This document shows positions 1-13,643 of a stretch of 64,000 nt of DNA, in pieces; the stretch's first letter is position 1; each line of letters starts with the position of its first letter. The position numbers and the translations under genes are program-made. This DNA comes from Lampris incognitus (lineage: Eukaryota; Chordata; Actinopteri; Lampriformes; Lampridae), in assembly GCF_029633865.1 (NCBI RefSeq), contig NC_079214.1, positions 25,520,873 through 25,584,872 on the forward strand, in the 5' to 3' direction. Under the pieces are notes generated by a model. The model did no database searches, was not told where the DNA came from, and worked only from the letters and a program-made list of their open reading frames with translations.

Positions 1-2517
1 TAATGTACGAGGGATGGTGAGCAGTGAGTCATGAACCAGAGGATCGTCTCCAGAGTTCACAAGCAGCAGTGGCACATTTACCTACAAGATGAAATTGGGT
101 TAACATTTATATCTAATATACACTACCGTTCAAAAGTTTGGGATCACCCAAACAATTTCGTGTTTTCCATGAAAAGTCACACTTATTCACCACCATATGT
201 TGTGAAATGAATAGAAAATAGAGTCAAGACATTGACAAGGTTAGAAATAATGATTTTTATTTGAAATAAGATTTTTTTTACATCAAACTTTGCTTTCGTC
301 AAAGAATCCTCCATTTGCAGCAATTACAGCATTGCAGACCTTTGGCATTCTAGCTGTTAATTTGTTGAGGTAATCTGGAGAAATTGCACCCCACGCTTCC
401 ATAAGCAGCTCCCACAAGTTGGATTGGTTGGATGGGCACTTCTTTGAGCAGATTGAGTTTCTGGAGCATCACATTTGTGGGGTCAATTAAACGCTCAAAA
501 TGGCCAGAAAAAGAGAACTTTCATCTGAAACTCGACAGTCTATTCTTGTTCTTAGAAATGAAGGCTATTCCATGCGAGAAATTGCTAAGAAATTGAAGAT
601 TTCCTACACCGGTGTGTACTACTCCCTTCAGAGGACAGCACAAACAGGCTCTAACAGGTACTATTTAATGAAGATGCCAGTTGGGGACCTGTGAGGCGTC
701 TGTTTCTCAAACTAGAGACTCTAATGTACTTATCTTCTTGCTCAGTTGTGCAACGCGGCCTCCCACTTCTTTTTCTACTCTGGTTAGAGCCTGTTTGTGC
801 TGTCCTCTGAAGGGAGTAGTACACACCGGTGTAGGAAATCTTCAATTTCTTAGCAATTTCTCGCATGGAATAGCCTTCATTTCTAAGAACAAGAATAGAC
901 TGTCGAGTTTCAGATGAAAGTTCTCTTTTTCTGGCCATTTTGAGCGTTTAATTGACCCCACAAATGTGATGCTCCAGAAACTCAATCTGCTCAAAGAAGT
1001 GCCCATCCAACCAATCCAACTTGTGGGAGCTGCTTCTGGAAGCGTGGGGTGCAATTTCTCCAGATTACCTCAACAAATTAACAGCTAGAATGCCAAAGGT
1101 CTGCAATGCTGTAATTGCTGCAAATGGAGGATTCTTTGACGAAAGCAAAGTTTGATGTAAAAAAAATCTTATTTCAAATACAAATCATTATTTCTAACCT
1201 TGTCAATGTCTTGACTCTATTTTCTATTCATTTCACAACATATGGTGGTGAATAAGTGTGACTTTACATGGAAAACACAAAATTGTTTGGGTGATCCCAA
1301 ACTTTTGAACTGTAGTGTATGTAGTTGCAAACATATACTGAGATCACGGTCCATACATAAAAACATACCAATATAAGACAGAGAGATGGGTGGAAACTGA
1401 CAGACAAACAGATAGACGGTTCTTACATTGTGGATATAATGTACACAGCTCTCCTTCTCGTAGTACTCTTTTAGAGAGCTGTGGCCATGGAATTTCCTGT
1501 TGAAAATACAAAGTAAATCGGGTTCTTGCACAAGACACAATGTTTCAGAAACATCAGACAAAAACTTAAAAAATAATTTGCGCACACCCAGAATCTTTTC
1601 TGCAGGAATAAATACATACATTCGAAGCCTACTGTGTCGTTCTTCCATATGTATGCTCTATGCTGTGTCTGAATCAGATCAGGTTCTTTATGATAGTCTC
1701 TTTTCATCAGTAGTTTAACAAAATCAGCAGTAAAAAGGACAAGGTTTACTGACGAATTCTAACAGTTAAAGCCTGAATAGCCCATAAAGCTTTTACTCAT
1801 TTTGATACTTTATCTGCCCTTGAGAAGGGGACAGCTCCTTTCAATTCAGTTCTTGCAATTGCCAAACTCCTGTGCTCCCATACAACACACACATGTAGAA
1901 ACTCATTACCTTTCCCTTTATTTTCTCAAATGATGTGGTATGTTTGGGGATCATAGTGGGTAATGCACAAATAAAAACAAGTGTATAAAACAGATTCTGA
2001 ATTCTGATTGTTTTACACAGAGGCAATGCATTCCAACACTTTTTGCTGCCTTCTCCCTCTCCCTTTATCAGTGCATTCTTATAATAATACATTGGGATCA
2101 GACCTGACTGCTGTGTTGCTGGAAGTGGAAGCGTCTATCCTACCTACAACATTTCTCATGGATACAAACTTGTTAAACAAGAACATCCCAGATATTCTTC
2201 ATTGAATCTTTTGCATTCTCAGCACTAACAGATATACTGAACAGCGTATGCCAAGTAGAGTCAACTGTGCTGAAAATTACAGGAAAATATTATAAGCATT
2301 CTAGTTACAGTCAACCTAATAGTTGTGACTTTTAGTGCAGGCGAGCTCATATCTTTTCTGTGGTTAGTGCTGACTTTAACAGCATTCATACCTCAACTTT
2401 GTCCATTACATACCTCATGATGTTGTCATCTATCTGCATGAGGGATGTGGCTGTGTAAAGCCGGCTAAGATCTGTATCAACCATTTTAGTCGAGTATCCA
2501 CCAAATAGGCTGCTCCT

Positions 2518-2565
<48 letters not shown>

Positions 2566-5500
2566 AAGTTTTTAGAAAGCATGTGGCAACACATGACATC
2601 TCCATGTGAATTTTTGTTGATACAAATTGGAGTAATGTTATTTTTCCTCACCACCAAATAAAGTAAAAATAAGATTACAGCAGAGAATATGTACGGAAAT
2701 GGTTTGCAGTACACGTATGGTACCAAGGCGGACCTGTGTGACAGGATGATTTTTTTCATGTTGTCTGCCATAAGGAAGTTGTAAAAGCGCCTACACTGGT
2801 CCCATTGTAGGAAGGTTTCCTGGGCCCTGAGAGAAAGAATAAATAGACACACAAACAAACACACACACACACACACACACAAAAAAACAACAACAAATAA
2901 AACAGTCAGCTATATGGAGCCCATTTATATTCCAACGAACACACTGAATTGCTGTTATCCACCATACAAAACAGGCCAGCAAGGTCAAGGCCTGGTGTTA
3001 GGATCTGGGATACAGCTCACAGACAGACAGTTTGAAGCAACAGAGTAGATTAAAGGCAGGAGGTCGACAACTGATAACCAATACAGCATTCTTTTCAGTA
3101 GTTTACATGCTATAATAAGAGGGGGGGGGGAATCATTAATAATCACAGGTTACACTTTTTATTCGAAAGGAACACCAGCCCCTGATCATGAAAGTCAACT
3201 CTCAAAAGGGCTGCCTTTAGGTTATGCCACAGATGGGAACAGCGACTGGCGTGAGAGAGAAAGAGCTGTAATCCCATTTCACAAAAGGCTAGTCTCCACA
3301 CCCCAGCCCATGCACTATTAACATCCAAACTCTAAACCAGCCTGTGCCCGCCGGCTCTGGACAGAGCAAAAAGTGTTACTGCCAACACAGGCTGGCTGCT
3401 TTTCAAATTCAGAGGGTGTGGCTCAGGCCAAAGTACACATACCCGATACAGAGTCCTATCTAACCACTACCAGAACTAATCGTCCCAAACACCATCCTTG
3501 TATACAGCTTTGTTCTCAAATGTGCTTTCCACAAGCATGGCTCTATATTTTTGGGTGGGGGGGTGGGGGGGGGGTAAACATTTCTATTTCTAGTAAGTTA
3601 GTCATCATCACAACAATCACAGGCCCTAACTTTACCAAATAAAATGTTTAACTTTTACAAATAAAATGGAAGGGATAAACAGGGATGATGCTCAACCTAA
3701 AAAAAGTGAGATTAACCCAGCCTAAATTCGAAGTAAAAGATCTTTGCACATCAAAGGGTTTAATAATGTCAAAAAGTGCAACTTGATGCTTACAGAACTG
3801 TTGATGGCTGCTTGGTAGACACATGGTCCTTCCATGATTATAGCTTCCATTTTTCCCCATTTTAATGAATATGATTGACGGGGATGATGGTAAGTTTTTT
3901 TCCCCCCCAGTGGTGGAATATGTGTATTATAGGTATGAGTGAACCACAAGGTCTATTCAAGTACAATGTATTAGCTTAAGCAATGCATTTTACCTATGTC
4001 TGATGAAAATCAAAAGAAAGCTGCTACGGTAGTTACATATATGGTGTTTGTTTTTTGTTTTTTTAGACTTATTGTGTGACTGTGAAGCACCGGAAGTGAA
4101 CCCTGACCAAACTGGGCAACCCAGGACAGTGATACACCCACCTGAGAGCACTGTATCCCTGGCAGACACTGACGCAACACAACACTCTCTCCTGGTTGAT
4201 TCTGTTCTCTCCCAGGAATTTACACACAATGTTGCCACCCAGACTAAAGCCCACCACAATCAACTGGGTGTGTGGATACATCCTCTTGATGTATCCCACC
4301 ATTGCTGCAAACTCCCATGTGCACCCTGTAAGAAAAACAGTACACAGACACTGGTCAGTGTATCCTACCTCTTTAAGAAGGAGCTGTTTCTGCAACTTAG
4401 CAGACAGAGTATCACATTCACTTGTCTGCAAGTCTCAAAGAGATGTTTTCTTTTAAAGATTGTTTATGTAAGTTCGAGTGATGTCTCAAGCTCAGCATTT
4501 TGAAGCCTAAATTCTGATCTAACCATAGGTGAACATGCGTGGGGAGGTGAGCTCAATATTCGGTAGTGCTCCAAGGTGGTTCAGCACAGCGCAGCGATAG
4601 CCCTCCTTCTGGGAGTAATCCACAAAGGTCCGGATGTAGTGCTTCTCACTGTGGTTACCGATGCCAGGGCATATAACCATGGTGATGTCACCTGTTAGAA
4701 CAAAAAGTAGATAGATGGATCAACAAGATACGGGTCCAACTAAAAATATGTAAATGCCATTAATGGGAGAAGAATGACAAGCTTCTCATAGCTCGATCAC
4801 TGCAGGGCACGCAGATAATCTGGGGGAAGCCTTACACTGCAGCTAATCCAAAACAGAGGATTATCTGGTTTTGTCAGTCAAACAATTACGGAGTAAATCA
4901 GGATGGAAATAGAAGCATCACTTGGGAAACAAAAGTTATAAGGTATGTTTCTAAGTAGTACAAGAGGAAACTAGGACTTAAAGATCAGTGTTGAGGCGAT
5001 TGAGTGCTAACTGGAAAAATTTAAGGTGAAGGATGTTTTTAAAACTCTGTTGTTAGGGGACTGCATAATAATCAAAATGTTACAGCTCATTTATTGATCT
5101 GCATGTCAGTAAAATTTTCTCGTGAAATCAAAAAGAAATGGATGTTGAGACCTTCAGACAGTTAACGCTTTTGGTTAGTTTTTTTCCCCCCCTCTATGGA
5201 AGAACAAGATCTGCAACAAAAACAGGTCTTGTATAACAGGTACATTGGCAACAATGATTGCAAAAAGTTACCGATAACGTGCATTACCTCCTGTTCGATG
5301 GTCCCCCAGTGGCTCAAAGAGGTCAAAGGTGGCAGTGGCTCCGTCCTGCATGGGTAAGTACTTCCTGATTCCACAGGGGTGAGGAGAACTCACACGGCCA
5401 AGCTTCCCATAAAGGGCTGTTTGGAGATGACCACTCTTACCCCACAACAGAGGAGGAATATACCTGGAGAACAAAACATAAAATTAGACTTGTCTTAAAA

Positions 5501-8500
5501 TGACATTAAAAATTCGAAGAGTGTCACCTAATACTTATGATGTAAATCAGTGCAAAGCAACATCAACTTGATGTTACTGTTTGCTTTTCCCTTTGCACAA
5601 TGTCCATGAAAGGTGTGAACTATGTGAACTGGATGCACCATAGTTTGGCTATAGTCGGTCACATTCCTTACACAGGCTTTGACTTCTTGTTCTGTGCATG
5701 CAGAAAAAGAAGTTTCCATTTTGTGTAGTGGATCAAGGAGTGGTAACAGGGTTTTTCAAGTTACTGGCAAGCTAAGGAGATTCCACTGAGTTAGCACTAC
5801 GAAGATATTGTTTGGCTGTGTACGGAATCCTGATGACACCCACTACTTATGTAGGAGTTCTCTCCTTCAATTACACTACTTTACAATACAGTGTCTTCTA
5901 CACTGTATACACAATTGCCGTGTCATTGCTCAGCTGATGTCTTAAAGACACTCTTGAAAATATATATGAAAAATAAAAACAAAAAATTCGCAGAACAGCT
6001 CCGATAGCATCCATTGGTTTCTTTGGATCTATCAAGTCTATCAACAAAGGTTGGACGAGTAACTGCAAAAATATGAGAGCATTTGATAGCTTATATTAAG
6101 ATAGTAGGCAACATCATTGTTGCTATGCAGTATCAAAAGCACTGCGATTTTTAAACAGTAAATAGTGCACACAAACTACTTATTACATCTTATTGTGTTA
6201 ACCAGATTTTTCCTGTTTAGGATTTTTCCATTAGTAAGATCAAAAGGTAACAGTGGCCCAAACCTGTTGTATGCAAATATGAGATCCTGTTGTTTTATCA
6301 TGCCTTTAGGAAAGTCTATAATGTTTTGGAATTATTGTTGGGAATAATTAGCTTTACTCTTGGGTAATACAAAGAAGAAAAATATTTCCGCCTAAATAAA
6401 TGAGGCCCTATGTTTAAAGAAATACTGATACTAAATTTGAATGATAATACTAAAATACTCTTTAGTTCAGTTTCTATTGATTATATAATATCTTCAAGAA
6501 TCCTTCCTCTAAGACTTGCCCACCCTTGGTTGAAAAGCTGACTAGATCTCAGCCCACGTGCAGAGATAACTAAAATCTGCAAATTTAAATGAAAGGTCAG
6601 CCATAACACCCATACAGAAATATGTCCTAAAGAACACATGCATGCACATGCACACAAACACACAAACATACACACACACTGAACAGTTGCAGAGAGCAAA
6701 GTCTGTGGTTACACAACCTTTTCATCCTTCTGTCCATTTTCCCTGACAGCTATTGCAACAATCAGCTGCACATGTTGATGCACTCATTACATAAGGGTTT
6801 GTCATCAAACTGTCACTCAAAATTTACTGATATTTCAGGCAGTCCAGTATGGCTGCTACCATGTGGTGATAATGTTTCTAAAGATTTTTTTATTATTATT
6901 TTTTTTTGTAATTTTCTGCCATTATTTGATAGTGATAGTCGAGAAAGAAAGACAAGAAAGGCAGGGGAGAGAGAGGGGATGACATGCAGCAAAGGGTCCT
7001 GGCCAGATTCGAACCCAGGCCGCTTCAGTAAGGACTCAGCCTTATGTGGTACGCGCTCTACCAGGTGAGCCACCGGGGTGCTCCAATGTGGCAATAATGT
7101 AACCAACTCAAGCAGTCTTTCTAAGGGCTGGTGAAGATTAAAGTATCACAACAAGCTGAACCACTCTTTTCCAAAGATTTGTCTTGCTCTCTGTGTGGGC
7201 TTAAATATGAGTGAGGGATGAGGATGAGCTCACTGTTGTCATGTGGTTGAGAGGATAGGCACCTGGGAGGGTAGTTGAGTTCATCAGTAGGAAGCAACGG
7301 ACAAGTCAAGCCGTGACCTACTGGTTGCCCAGCTGACCTTTCCCTGCTATATAGATATCTTCTACCATTAGCTTATCAGATTATTTGGGTAACTAGTTTG
7401 CAGAATGCCTCACTGGTGATGTAATGTATTCAACATTCAGCTATTATGCTCTTGGGGCAAACAGCTGTCACAAAGTGCTCAAGAGACGACGCCCAATCAA
7501 GGTCCATGTGTATATGTAATGTAGTGTGTGCGTGTCCTTGAGAGATGGGAGACTTCAGAAAGAGGAAACAGAAGCAAGAATGGTTTGTTTGGTCCGATAA
7601 TGGATATATCAACTGAAAGATCTGCAGCATAGATAAATATCACAGGCCATTTGCACTGTGAAGCTAAAAAAAACAAGCCTTGCAGCTCCTGCCCTGACCC
7701 ATGTCTATCTACTGACTAATAAGACAAACGGTACTACTTTGCAATAAGACTACCATGACAAAGGGTTTATGAATGGTTTATAATTAAGTTGTGAACACTA
7801 TAAATCATTAATAAACTGTTATAACACATCGGATAAAAAGGGCAACAGTAACCTGTTGCTTGCCAAATAGTGAGCCCACATTTATCTGTACTGTCAAGCC
7901 TCAGATCTCATTGGTTACTTAGCTAGCAACTAGCAAGATCTGAGTTGTAACATAAAAAGTGCAGCAGCAACTTGAGCTTGCCAAATAGTGAGACCACGTC
8001 GGTGTATGAAAACTGCGTTATAACTTATTTATAATCGTTTATCAATGATTTAGAAAAGTATTTACAACCTAATTAATAACCTAATTATAAACCATTTATA
8101 AATCCTTTATAAGGGTAGTCTTATTGCAAAGTGGTACCAGACAAACAGTAAGACGGACATGATAAACTCCCAACATGGGTGTAATTCAAATTCTGTTTTG
8201 CATTGCTTTTTTGTGTGTGCGTATGCGCACGACTGAGAGGAAGACTGCAAGAATGCTAGCCATGTTCGACTACTAAAAAAAGGCTCATTCCTGAACACTA
8301 CCTCACCAGGGTGCAGTTGACAAAGTCGCAATGGATTGATATTTCTGTTGCCATAGGAGTAGCTGGTCTAGAAACTCCTGTTATATGTATGATTCCATCT
8401 GGTGTCATTTCGTGTTACAAAACATGCTCTCTCAATGACATGTAGCTATTTGGACAATTGGGTAAACCATCAACAACAACAGGAACTAGGGTTTCCGTGA

Positions 8501-9520
8501 TTGCAATCCAATTATAGAGTAGCGCTTACGAATTACAAAAGTCAAATGGGGAAACTACAAAGGGTACACATGGTTACAAACTTGACACAAACACTGACTT
8601 CATACTGAGCTTTTGAAACACTCTCAGATTGTTGTTTAAAGTCGAGATTCTGAACGGATGGCTTACATAAGCATACACTTGTGGGAAAGGCTTACATGGA
8701 GTCACCCCCAACCACCCACTCAAGAGCAAGAAAATGCTCAACATGTACAAGGATCTGGACCATGACAAATATTCAGGGAACGACTTGGCAGTTTGTTAAG
8801 GACAATAGGGGCAGGTTTACCCTTTTTTCCCCACAAAAAAACAAGATGTATGAATCTTGCTCCTCTCTTTGCCTACTTTTAGCAAATAATTGTGCCACAC
8901 CAACCAGCAGGGGGAAAAGAAACATTCATTTGCATCAGCTGAGAGCTGAGTTGGAAGTTTCAGATTACACTAGACATGAGAAGTGCCCTAGGGGGCTAGC
9001 TAGGAACTTCAGAAATGCCTCGAACAATTTCACATCCATGATCTAAAGCGTGAAAAGTCTGATCCGCCACGTCTATGATGACCCCGAAATAATGCCTAGG
9101 TTTTAAATTTCTGCTAAGCTCAGTGGAAAGTCATCTATCCATAACGCAGACATGCAATTCAGACAGAAACTATGACAACAGATGGGAGCATCTCCAGACA
9201 AACTGTGACCACCACTGCAACCCCAGATGGACCAGCAGGGGTAGACTGGCATTTCCATGGTAACCATAACGTGACAGAAAAGGGCCAGACAACTTTCCCC
9301 ACACTACTCACTCTTTGGTCAGCTGAGAACAGGATTTCAGGAGGAAACGGTTGAGGGCTGTATCTTGGTAGACAAGGTCTGGGGGAGCGGTGGGGCTCTT
9401 TAGATTTAGGCATCGGACAATGATGTACAGCACTGTGGCCACTGCCGCCAGCTTCATGCCATCAAACATGGCCGGCAGCTCCGGAGTGATGGTGTCCACG
9501 TTTGACTCATGGGCAGTCAT
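1..9520 (-). CDS. abhd2: abhd2, monoacylglycerol lipase ABHD2 (coding part, 3' end off window)
   Basis: This is an alpha/beta-hydrolase-fold serine hydrolase with an N-terminal membrane anchor. In mammals it hydrolyses 2-arachidonoylglycerol and other esters. Eight coding exons are read on the minus strand: 9520-9312, 5463-5288, 4691-4524, 4325-4142, 2826-2734, 2515-2414, 1496-1427 and 81-1 (continuing off the edge). All junctions are AG/GT and keep one frame of 361 codons. The human protein is about 425 residues, so roughly 65 are missing, including the catalytic His. The N-terminus has a hydrophobic segment (KLAAVATVLYIIVRCLNL). The nucleophile elbow GFSLGG (Ser about residue 212) lies in the 4325-4142 exon. 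The acid residue lies in the NSGDDPLVH stretch of the 81-1 exon. The start was chosen at 9520-9518, seven bases inside an exon whose acceptor ends at 9528. The donor after 2734 is weak (GTCCGC). The call is firm; whether this is the a or b teleost copy is unknown. Confidence 0.95.
121..1317. mobile_element. fold-back Tc1-like element made of two inverted 5' halves
   Basis: Terminal inverted repeats (CACTACCGTTCAAAAGTTTG at the left, mirrored at the right) are flanked by TA. From each end the sequence is the same for about 535 bases: 121-656 forward and 1317-783 in reverse. Each arm carries the start of a Tc1 transposase (MARKRELSSETR.., helix-turn-helix region) at 500 on plus and at 938 on minus. 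The middle 657-782 belongs only to the minus copy, which reads on to about residue 95 (RRLTGPQLASS). No catalytic domain is present, so the element is non-autonomous. It lies in the last visible intron of abhd2. Confidence 0.85.
2520..2565. repeat. (CA)n microsatellite
   Basis: A run of CA dinucleotides begins six bases before the 5' end of an abhd2 exon as read on the minus strand, so on that strand it forms a GT-rich tract directly upstream of the acceptor. A second shorter CA run lies at 2859-2880, in the intron on the other side of the neighbouring exon. Confidence 0.9.
6876..7085 (-). mobile_element. tRNA-derived SINE, intronic in abhd2
   Basis: On the minus strand the head has a tRNA-like A box (GTGGCTCACCTGGTAGAGCG) and B box (GGGTTCGAATC), followed by a body with CTTTGCTGCATGTCATCCCC and an A-rich 3' end. 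Flanks at 6861-6875 and 7086-7100 agree at 13 of 15 positions, a likely target duplication. The copy is nearly full length and moderately diverged. Confidence 0.75.
7730..8138. mobile_element. hAT-type MITE with 8-bp target duplication
   Basis: The ends are inverted repeats of about 65 bases beginning GGTAC(T/C)ACTTTGCAATAA and continuing into a TTTATAAATGG-like stretch. The 8-base flank AGACAAAC occurs on both sides (7722-7729 and 8139-8146), the signature length of hAT insertions. The 409-base interior has no coding capacity and contains two imperfect copies of a GCTTGCCAAATAGTGAG motif. Located in intron 1 of the abhd2 coding region. Confidence 0.8.
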
Positions 9521-9527
9521 AATTGCT

Positions 9528-11778
9528 CTGAAATAAAAATAAAAGATGTTTTTTTCAGTTTTTCATCTGAATGTAGATAGTGTTTAAATGTCGAACAGGG
9601 TTAGCAAGTAGCAGACAAACATAACTAGAAAGCTTAAAACAGCTCCAAAAAAACAAAACAAAACAAAAAACAACACAATGTTGAAGAGCAAATTCAACCA
9701 TTATCCATGTCAGACATGGTTGTGAATTATGACCAAATAGTCCAGCAATTCTGGAAGTTATGCATTTTCAATGTTCCTCATGTCAACACATGAGGGGTCA
9801 GCGATAGAGTAAAAGGAACAGGCTTATAAGCAGTGGATTGCTGGAGCTGTGTGAGTTCACAGCAAATTTTTTAAGGTTCAGTTCAATTGCGCTTTAACTT
9901 CCTGTCATTAGGTTGATACTGCTTTACATACAGACATGACTCATACCAAATAAAAAACTGATAACACATAATTCAAGTAGAACTAAGTCTAACTGTTGAC
10001 TGACTTCAATTTGTCCCTTGAAGAAATGTGAAAATTACTAGGATATGGGTTTTGAGACTGCATTTCAAATAGGCCTACACTACTGAATTCAGCAGCCCAT
10101 TAATAATGAGTTTATCTGCTGAAATACACTATTTCCCAAATATTTATTAAGATGCTCTGAGCTGATAGATTACTAGGAACACCTGTAAAGAAAGCTCAAA
10201 GGATGTCAAAATGGAAATGTGAATGAGGAAGTAAAGATAGACCTACTGGCAAGTTGTGTAATAAACTTTCCAAACCACTGTTACATATAACATTACAAAA
10301 GCAGAAAAAAATGCACCTTTCAAAACAACCTACATCATTCTACTAACAATCTATGTTAACATTACCCTCCAACTGATGTCTTGCTGTCCAAATGTCAAAA
10401 ATAATGAACAGGTGAAGTCACTGTGATTTGGTCAAACCTATGGAGTAGAAGAAAATACAAATTGCTTGGAATCTCTTGATATCACTCAATTCACTCATTT
10501 CCTGCACAGTGCTGCAGTCCAAATGCATTTTTCTCGAACCAGTAACCTCAAGCTACTGATGGAGGTGAAGTGTCTGGTCATATGCACCATAAACTGTGAC
10601 GTACGACCATCTCCATCAGCTTTATAACCAAGGGAGACAAGTATGGATACGGAATGCTTCAAATGGAGCCGCCCTTCCCACCATCAAGATAAACAAATAA
10701 GAATGGCAGCACTCTGTAAACAGTATGCACCTTCTCACAAGTGGCAATGTTGTCAGATCCAGGCGACAACTATGCTGAACAAACAGATACTACATATGAT
10801 TCACATACTTTATTTTGACTGTATTGGTCACAGTCAACCTAGTGCTGCCTTGTAGGCTTTCTCAACAGATTTCCTCGTATAAATGTGTTGTTTTGATCCA
10901 CATATACAGTATTCCACAGTATTAGCGGTATCTAAAAGGACAAAACCCTAACTGTATCATTATGCAAATTCTGATCCACGGATGTAGCCCAATTCATTCG
11001 TGCTACAATGATACACACAGGGTGTAAAACTATGATCGCTCCAGGGGTTAAGTTATGGACGCCCTCCTTTTACCTCCTTGTATGAGACCAATCTATAGCG
11101 AAGTCTGTTCGAGATTGACAATAGTGCCTGATACCAAAAGCAAGAGGATTCATCACAACGTTACCTTCACCCCATTGGTGTCATTTAATTGATGCTATCC
11201 AATTTAATATCCGGACAGGCGTGCACTGTAGGCGGGCAGCTAGCGCTGAGCTTTTCTTCCCTTTTGTCATGACTCGCAAAATAAATTAGCCGACTTTTCG
11301 AAATACCAGGCATGTACTTTCTGTTTATCTAGACTAGAAAATGAATCGTGATGTATATAAGAAGAGCTAGCTTCTTGAAAAAGACACGACAATTAGCGGA
11401 AATCGCTCTTTTTGTCACATTCGTCTCTAGCAGCGGGCCTTCCACGCTATGGTCCGCCCATCTTCGCACTAGTCTAGAAAACGAGAGCAAGATAGTGTCT
11501 TTTGCTGGTTTTCAAACTTCGAAGTTATTCTGTTCAATTTAGACACGGGGATTTTAACTACAACTGGCCTATAGCTGTTTGGTCAATGTCGCATTGGTTT
11601 CCCCCATTAGTCCCTTTAGTTTCATGAGGTCAGTATCGGAGAAGCGGCGGGTACCACAAGCTGCACTCTATTAACTGCTGTTAGCAAGCTAGCTAGCTAG
11701 CTAATGAGACAGCATCATCAACCGCTGTTCGGCCGACTGGTGGGGTACAAGCGGTACCACTGCAGAGAAGATCCTTAC
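9528..11778. other. abhd2 first intron, no gene seen
   Basis: AT-rich non-coding sequence between the first coding exon and the proposed non-coding exon of abhd2. It contains A-rich tracts at 9640-9675 and no convincing ORF or tRNA-like head. Confidence 0.5.
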
Positions 11779-11900
11779 CTTATCTTCAAAAGAGAAAACG
11801 TAGCGGGCGTTTTCTGTAAATGTCCTGTGCGTATTTTTCTATGTCGTTACCATTGCTGGCGCTGATGTGTAGGACGCCCTCAAATATTCTGACACCAGCC
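11779..11900 (-). promoter_or_regulatory. abhd2: probable non-coding first exon and promoter region of abhd2
   Basis: On the minus strand a strong donor (AAG followed by GTAAGG) ends at 11779, downstream of GC-richer sequence with several CG dinucleotides (11780-12060). The first coding exon of abhd2 has an acceptor only seven bases before its ATG, so an upstream non-coding exon is required, and this is the best candidate. The 5' edge is arbitrary and no TATA box is evident. A short CTAG tandem (about 11686-11702) lies within the following intron. This is an inference from splice logic; a cDNA end would settle it. Confidence 0.5.
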
Positions 11901-13643
11901 TAGCTAGCTTGCACACTGACATCTCGGAATTCACTTCCTATAGGAATTAGTTATTTGCATACAGGCTGTCTCATTGGATGAGGGGAGTCTCTGACGAAGT
12001 GTCCGATATCCCACCGGTATCTACGCCCCCTCTCCCTTGAGTCTTCACGCCAATTGACAATTATCTGTTTTACCCAAGAAAAGAAAAGAAACCGCAATGT
12101 CACAGAAGTCCAGGTTTGTAGAAGATAACGTCCATCAGCCGACTCCCCTTTCCCCCGATACGATATGGCAGAAACACTATATCGTTACGTGGGTGGGTAC
12201 ATGGGCAGAGTTTAGGGTAAACAAGATTATTCCCGAACGCGAGAGAAACGTGAGTTGAAACCTAAAACTGCAGGTTGCATAAAACACGATGAGCAAAGAA
12301 TATAAATTACGGATAGGTTTCCACTGTAAAGACAAGTCGCAACAAGTGGTTCGTATACATTTATATATGGTCTGACCTCGCCCTTTTATACCATGAAAAC
12401 TTTTGTACTGCCAAGTTTGTTTCCTTCATATTTTCTGCTCGACGTTTAATATAACTGCATGCAGTACGTGTTGAGAGCACGGCCAGTCTATAGGTTAAAA
12501 AAAGGCTGTGGGCTTGCGTGCACACCTACATTAAACAAAACGTATTATTCTTCCTAATTACGTCTTTCTTCTATATAAGATGTTTCATTGTGGTCCAACC
12601 AATCGTGATATAGCCGCATATACCCCTTGAGCATGGCATCGCTGCCAGGGTCAGGGTTCGATTCCCACTGGTGTCACCCATGTTTGCTTTGCAATAGAAC
12701 TGGAAAGGCGCTAAAGAAATACACTCGTTCATATGGTTTAGGGGCAAAACTGGGAATAAAAAACCATGAGAGCGCGAGGGAAAACGTCCACTTGATGGCG
12801 TTGGAAGTCTCGGGATTATTTCATAAATTAATAGGCTACCCGAACACCACAGCACTAATACGTATTAGCTCACTATTTTCTCAGTGACACAATGGTAGCG
12901 CTCATACTACCTGCCTTTGACTCAAATCGTAGGCTACCGGTGATAATAATAAACCATTATGTGACTATTTTTTTTGCTTAACTGACACTAACTATTTGAA
13001 TATTGAACCGTTTCACATTTTTGTATAAAATAGAAGTAGAGACAGATCTGTCTAGAACTGGTATATTGGATATACAATGGCTATGTTTCTGACATTAAGA
13101 AATGTTGAAGGTTTGGAGAAGGCTCCCTCAGGGATGATATAAGAGTTACGGTGCTCCTTTATTCATTTGAATCGGCGTTATCTGTATTGTCACACCAAAC
13201 TGCACATTTCAGTGCGTTTTTTTTTGGTTAGGGGAAACTAATAAAATAAACTGCAAAAAAACAAAACAAACAAAATCCTGCCTTGAGTCTACTATCCTCT
13301 GGGCGTGGGAAAGTATACAAATTTAAATCTGCATTGAGCCTCGGGATAGGATTTTAATACTTCAAATCAGCTCACAGATCCTTTCCAAAGCATGCTTTGG
13401 CTCTCAGTCGGTTTGAGTCGCTGCTTTTCCTGATTACCAATTTGCGTCGCATTCGCTAAAAAAGAAATCTCGACCGTTTTAAATCAACGCGTGTTTGCGT
13501 CCAGATGCGATCTGCTGTTAATCCATTGAGCTGGTCCAGGGCCCGCCCACTCTCTCTGTCAATCTGTTCGCCATCAATCCGTGTTGCTTCGCTGAGATAA
13601 CGTTGCAGTACACACACACACGCACACAACCATCCAAGAAAAT
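11901..13643. other. intergenic region between divergent abhd2 and mfge8
   Basis: About 1.7 kb separates the two divergent genes and should hold both promoters. A tRNA-like B box (GGTTCGATTCCC at about 12656) with a short downstream stretch suggests a degraded SINE at roughly 12620-12730. A short CA run at 13613-13628 falls just before the mfge8 ATG, in the presumed 5' UTR. Confidence 0.4.

Noticed and set aside
651-938. Separate small gene on the minus strand starting MARKRELSS
   Set aside because: It is the inverted arm of the fold-back Tc1 element and holds only the N-terminal part of a transposase.
2701-2734. abhd2 donor at TTG/GTACCA instead of CAG/GTCCGC
   Set aside because: It would give SAL, which looks like the human QAL, but the next exon then fails to join in frame. 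The earlier donor gives HR-SSLFGG and matches the family.
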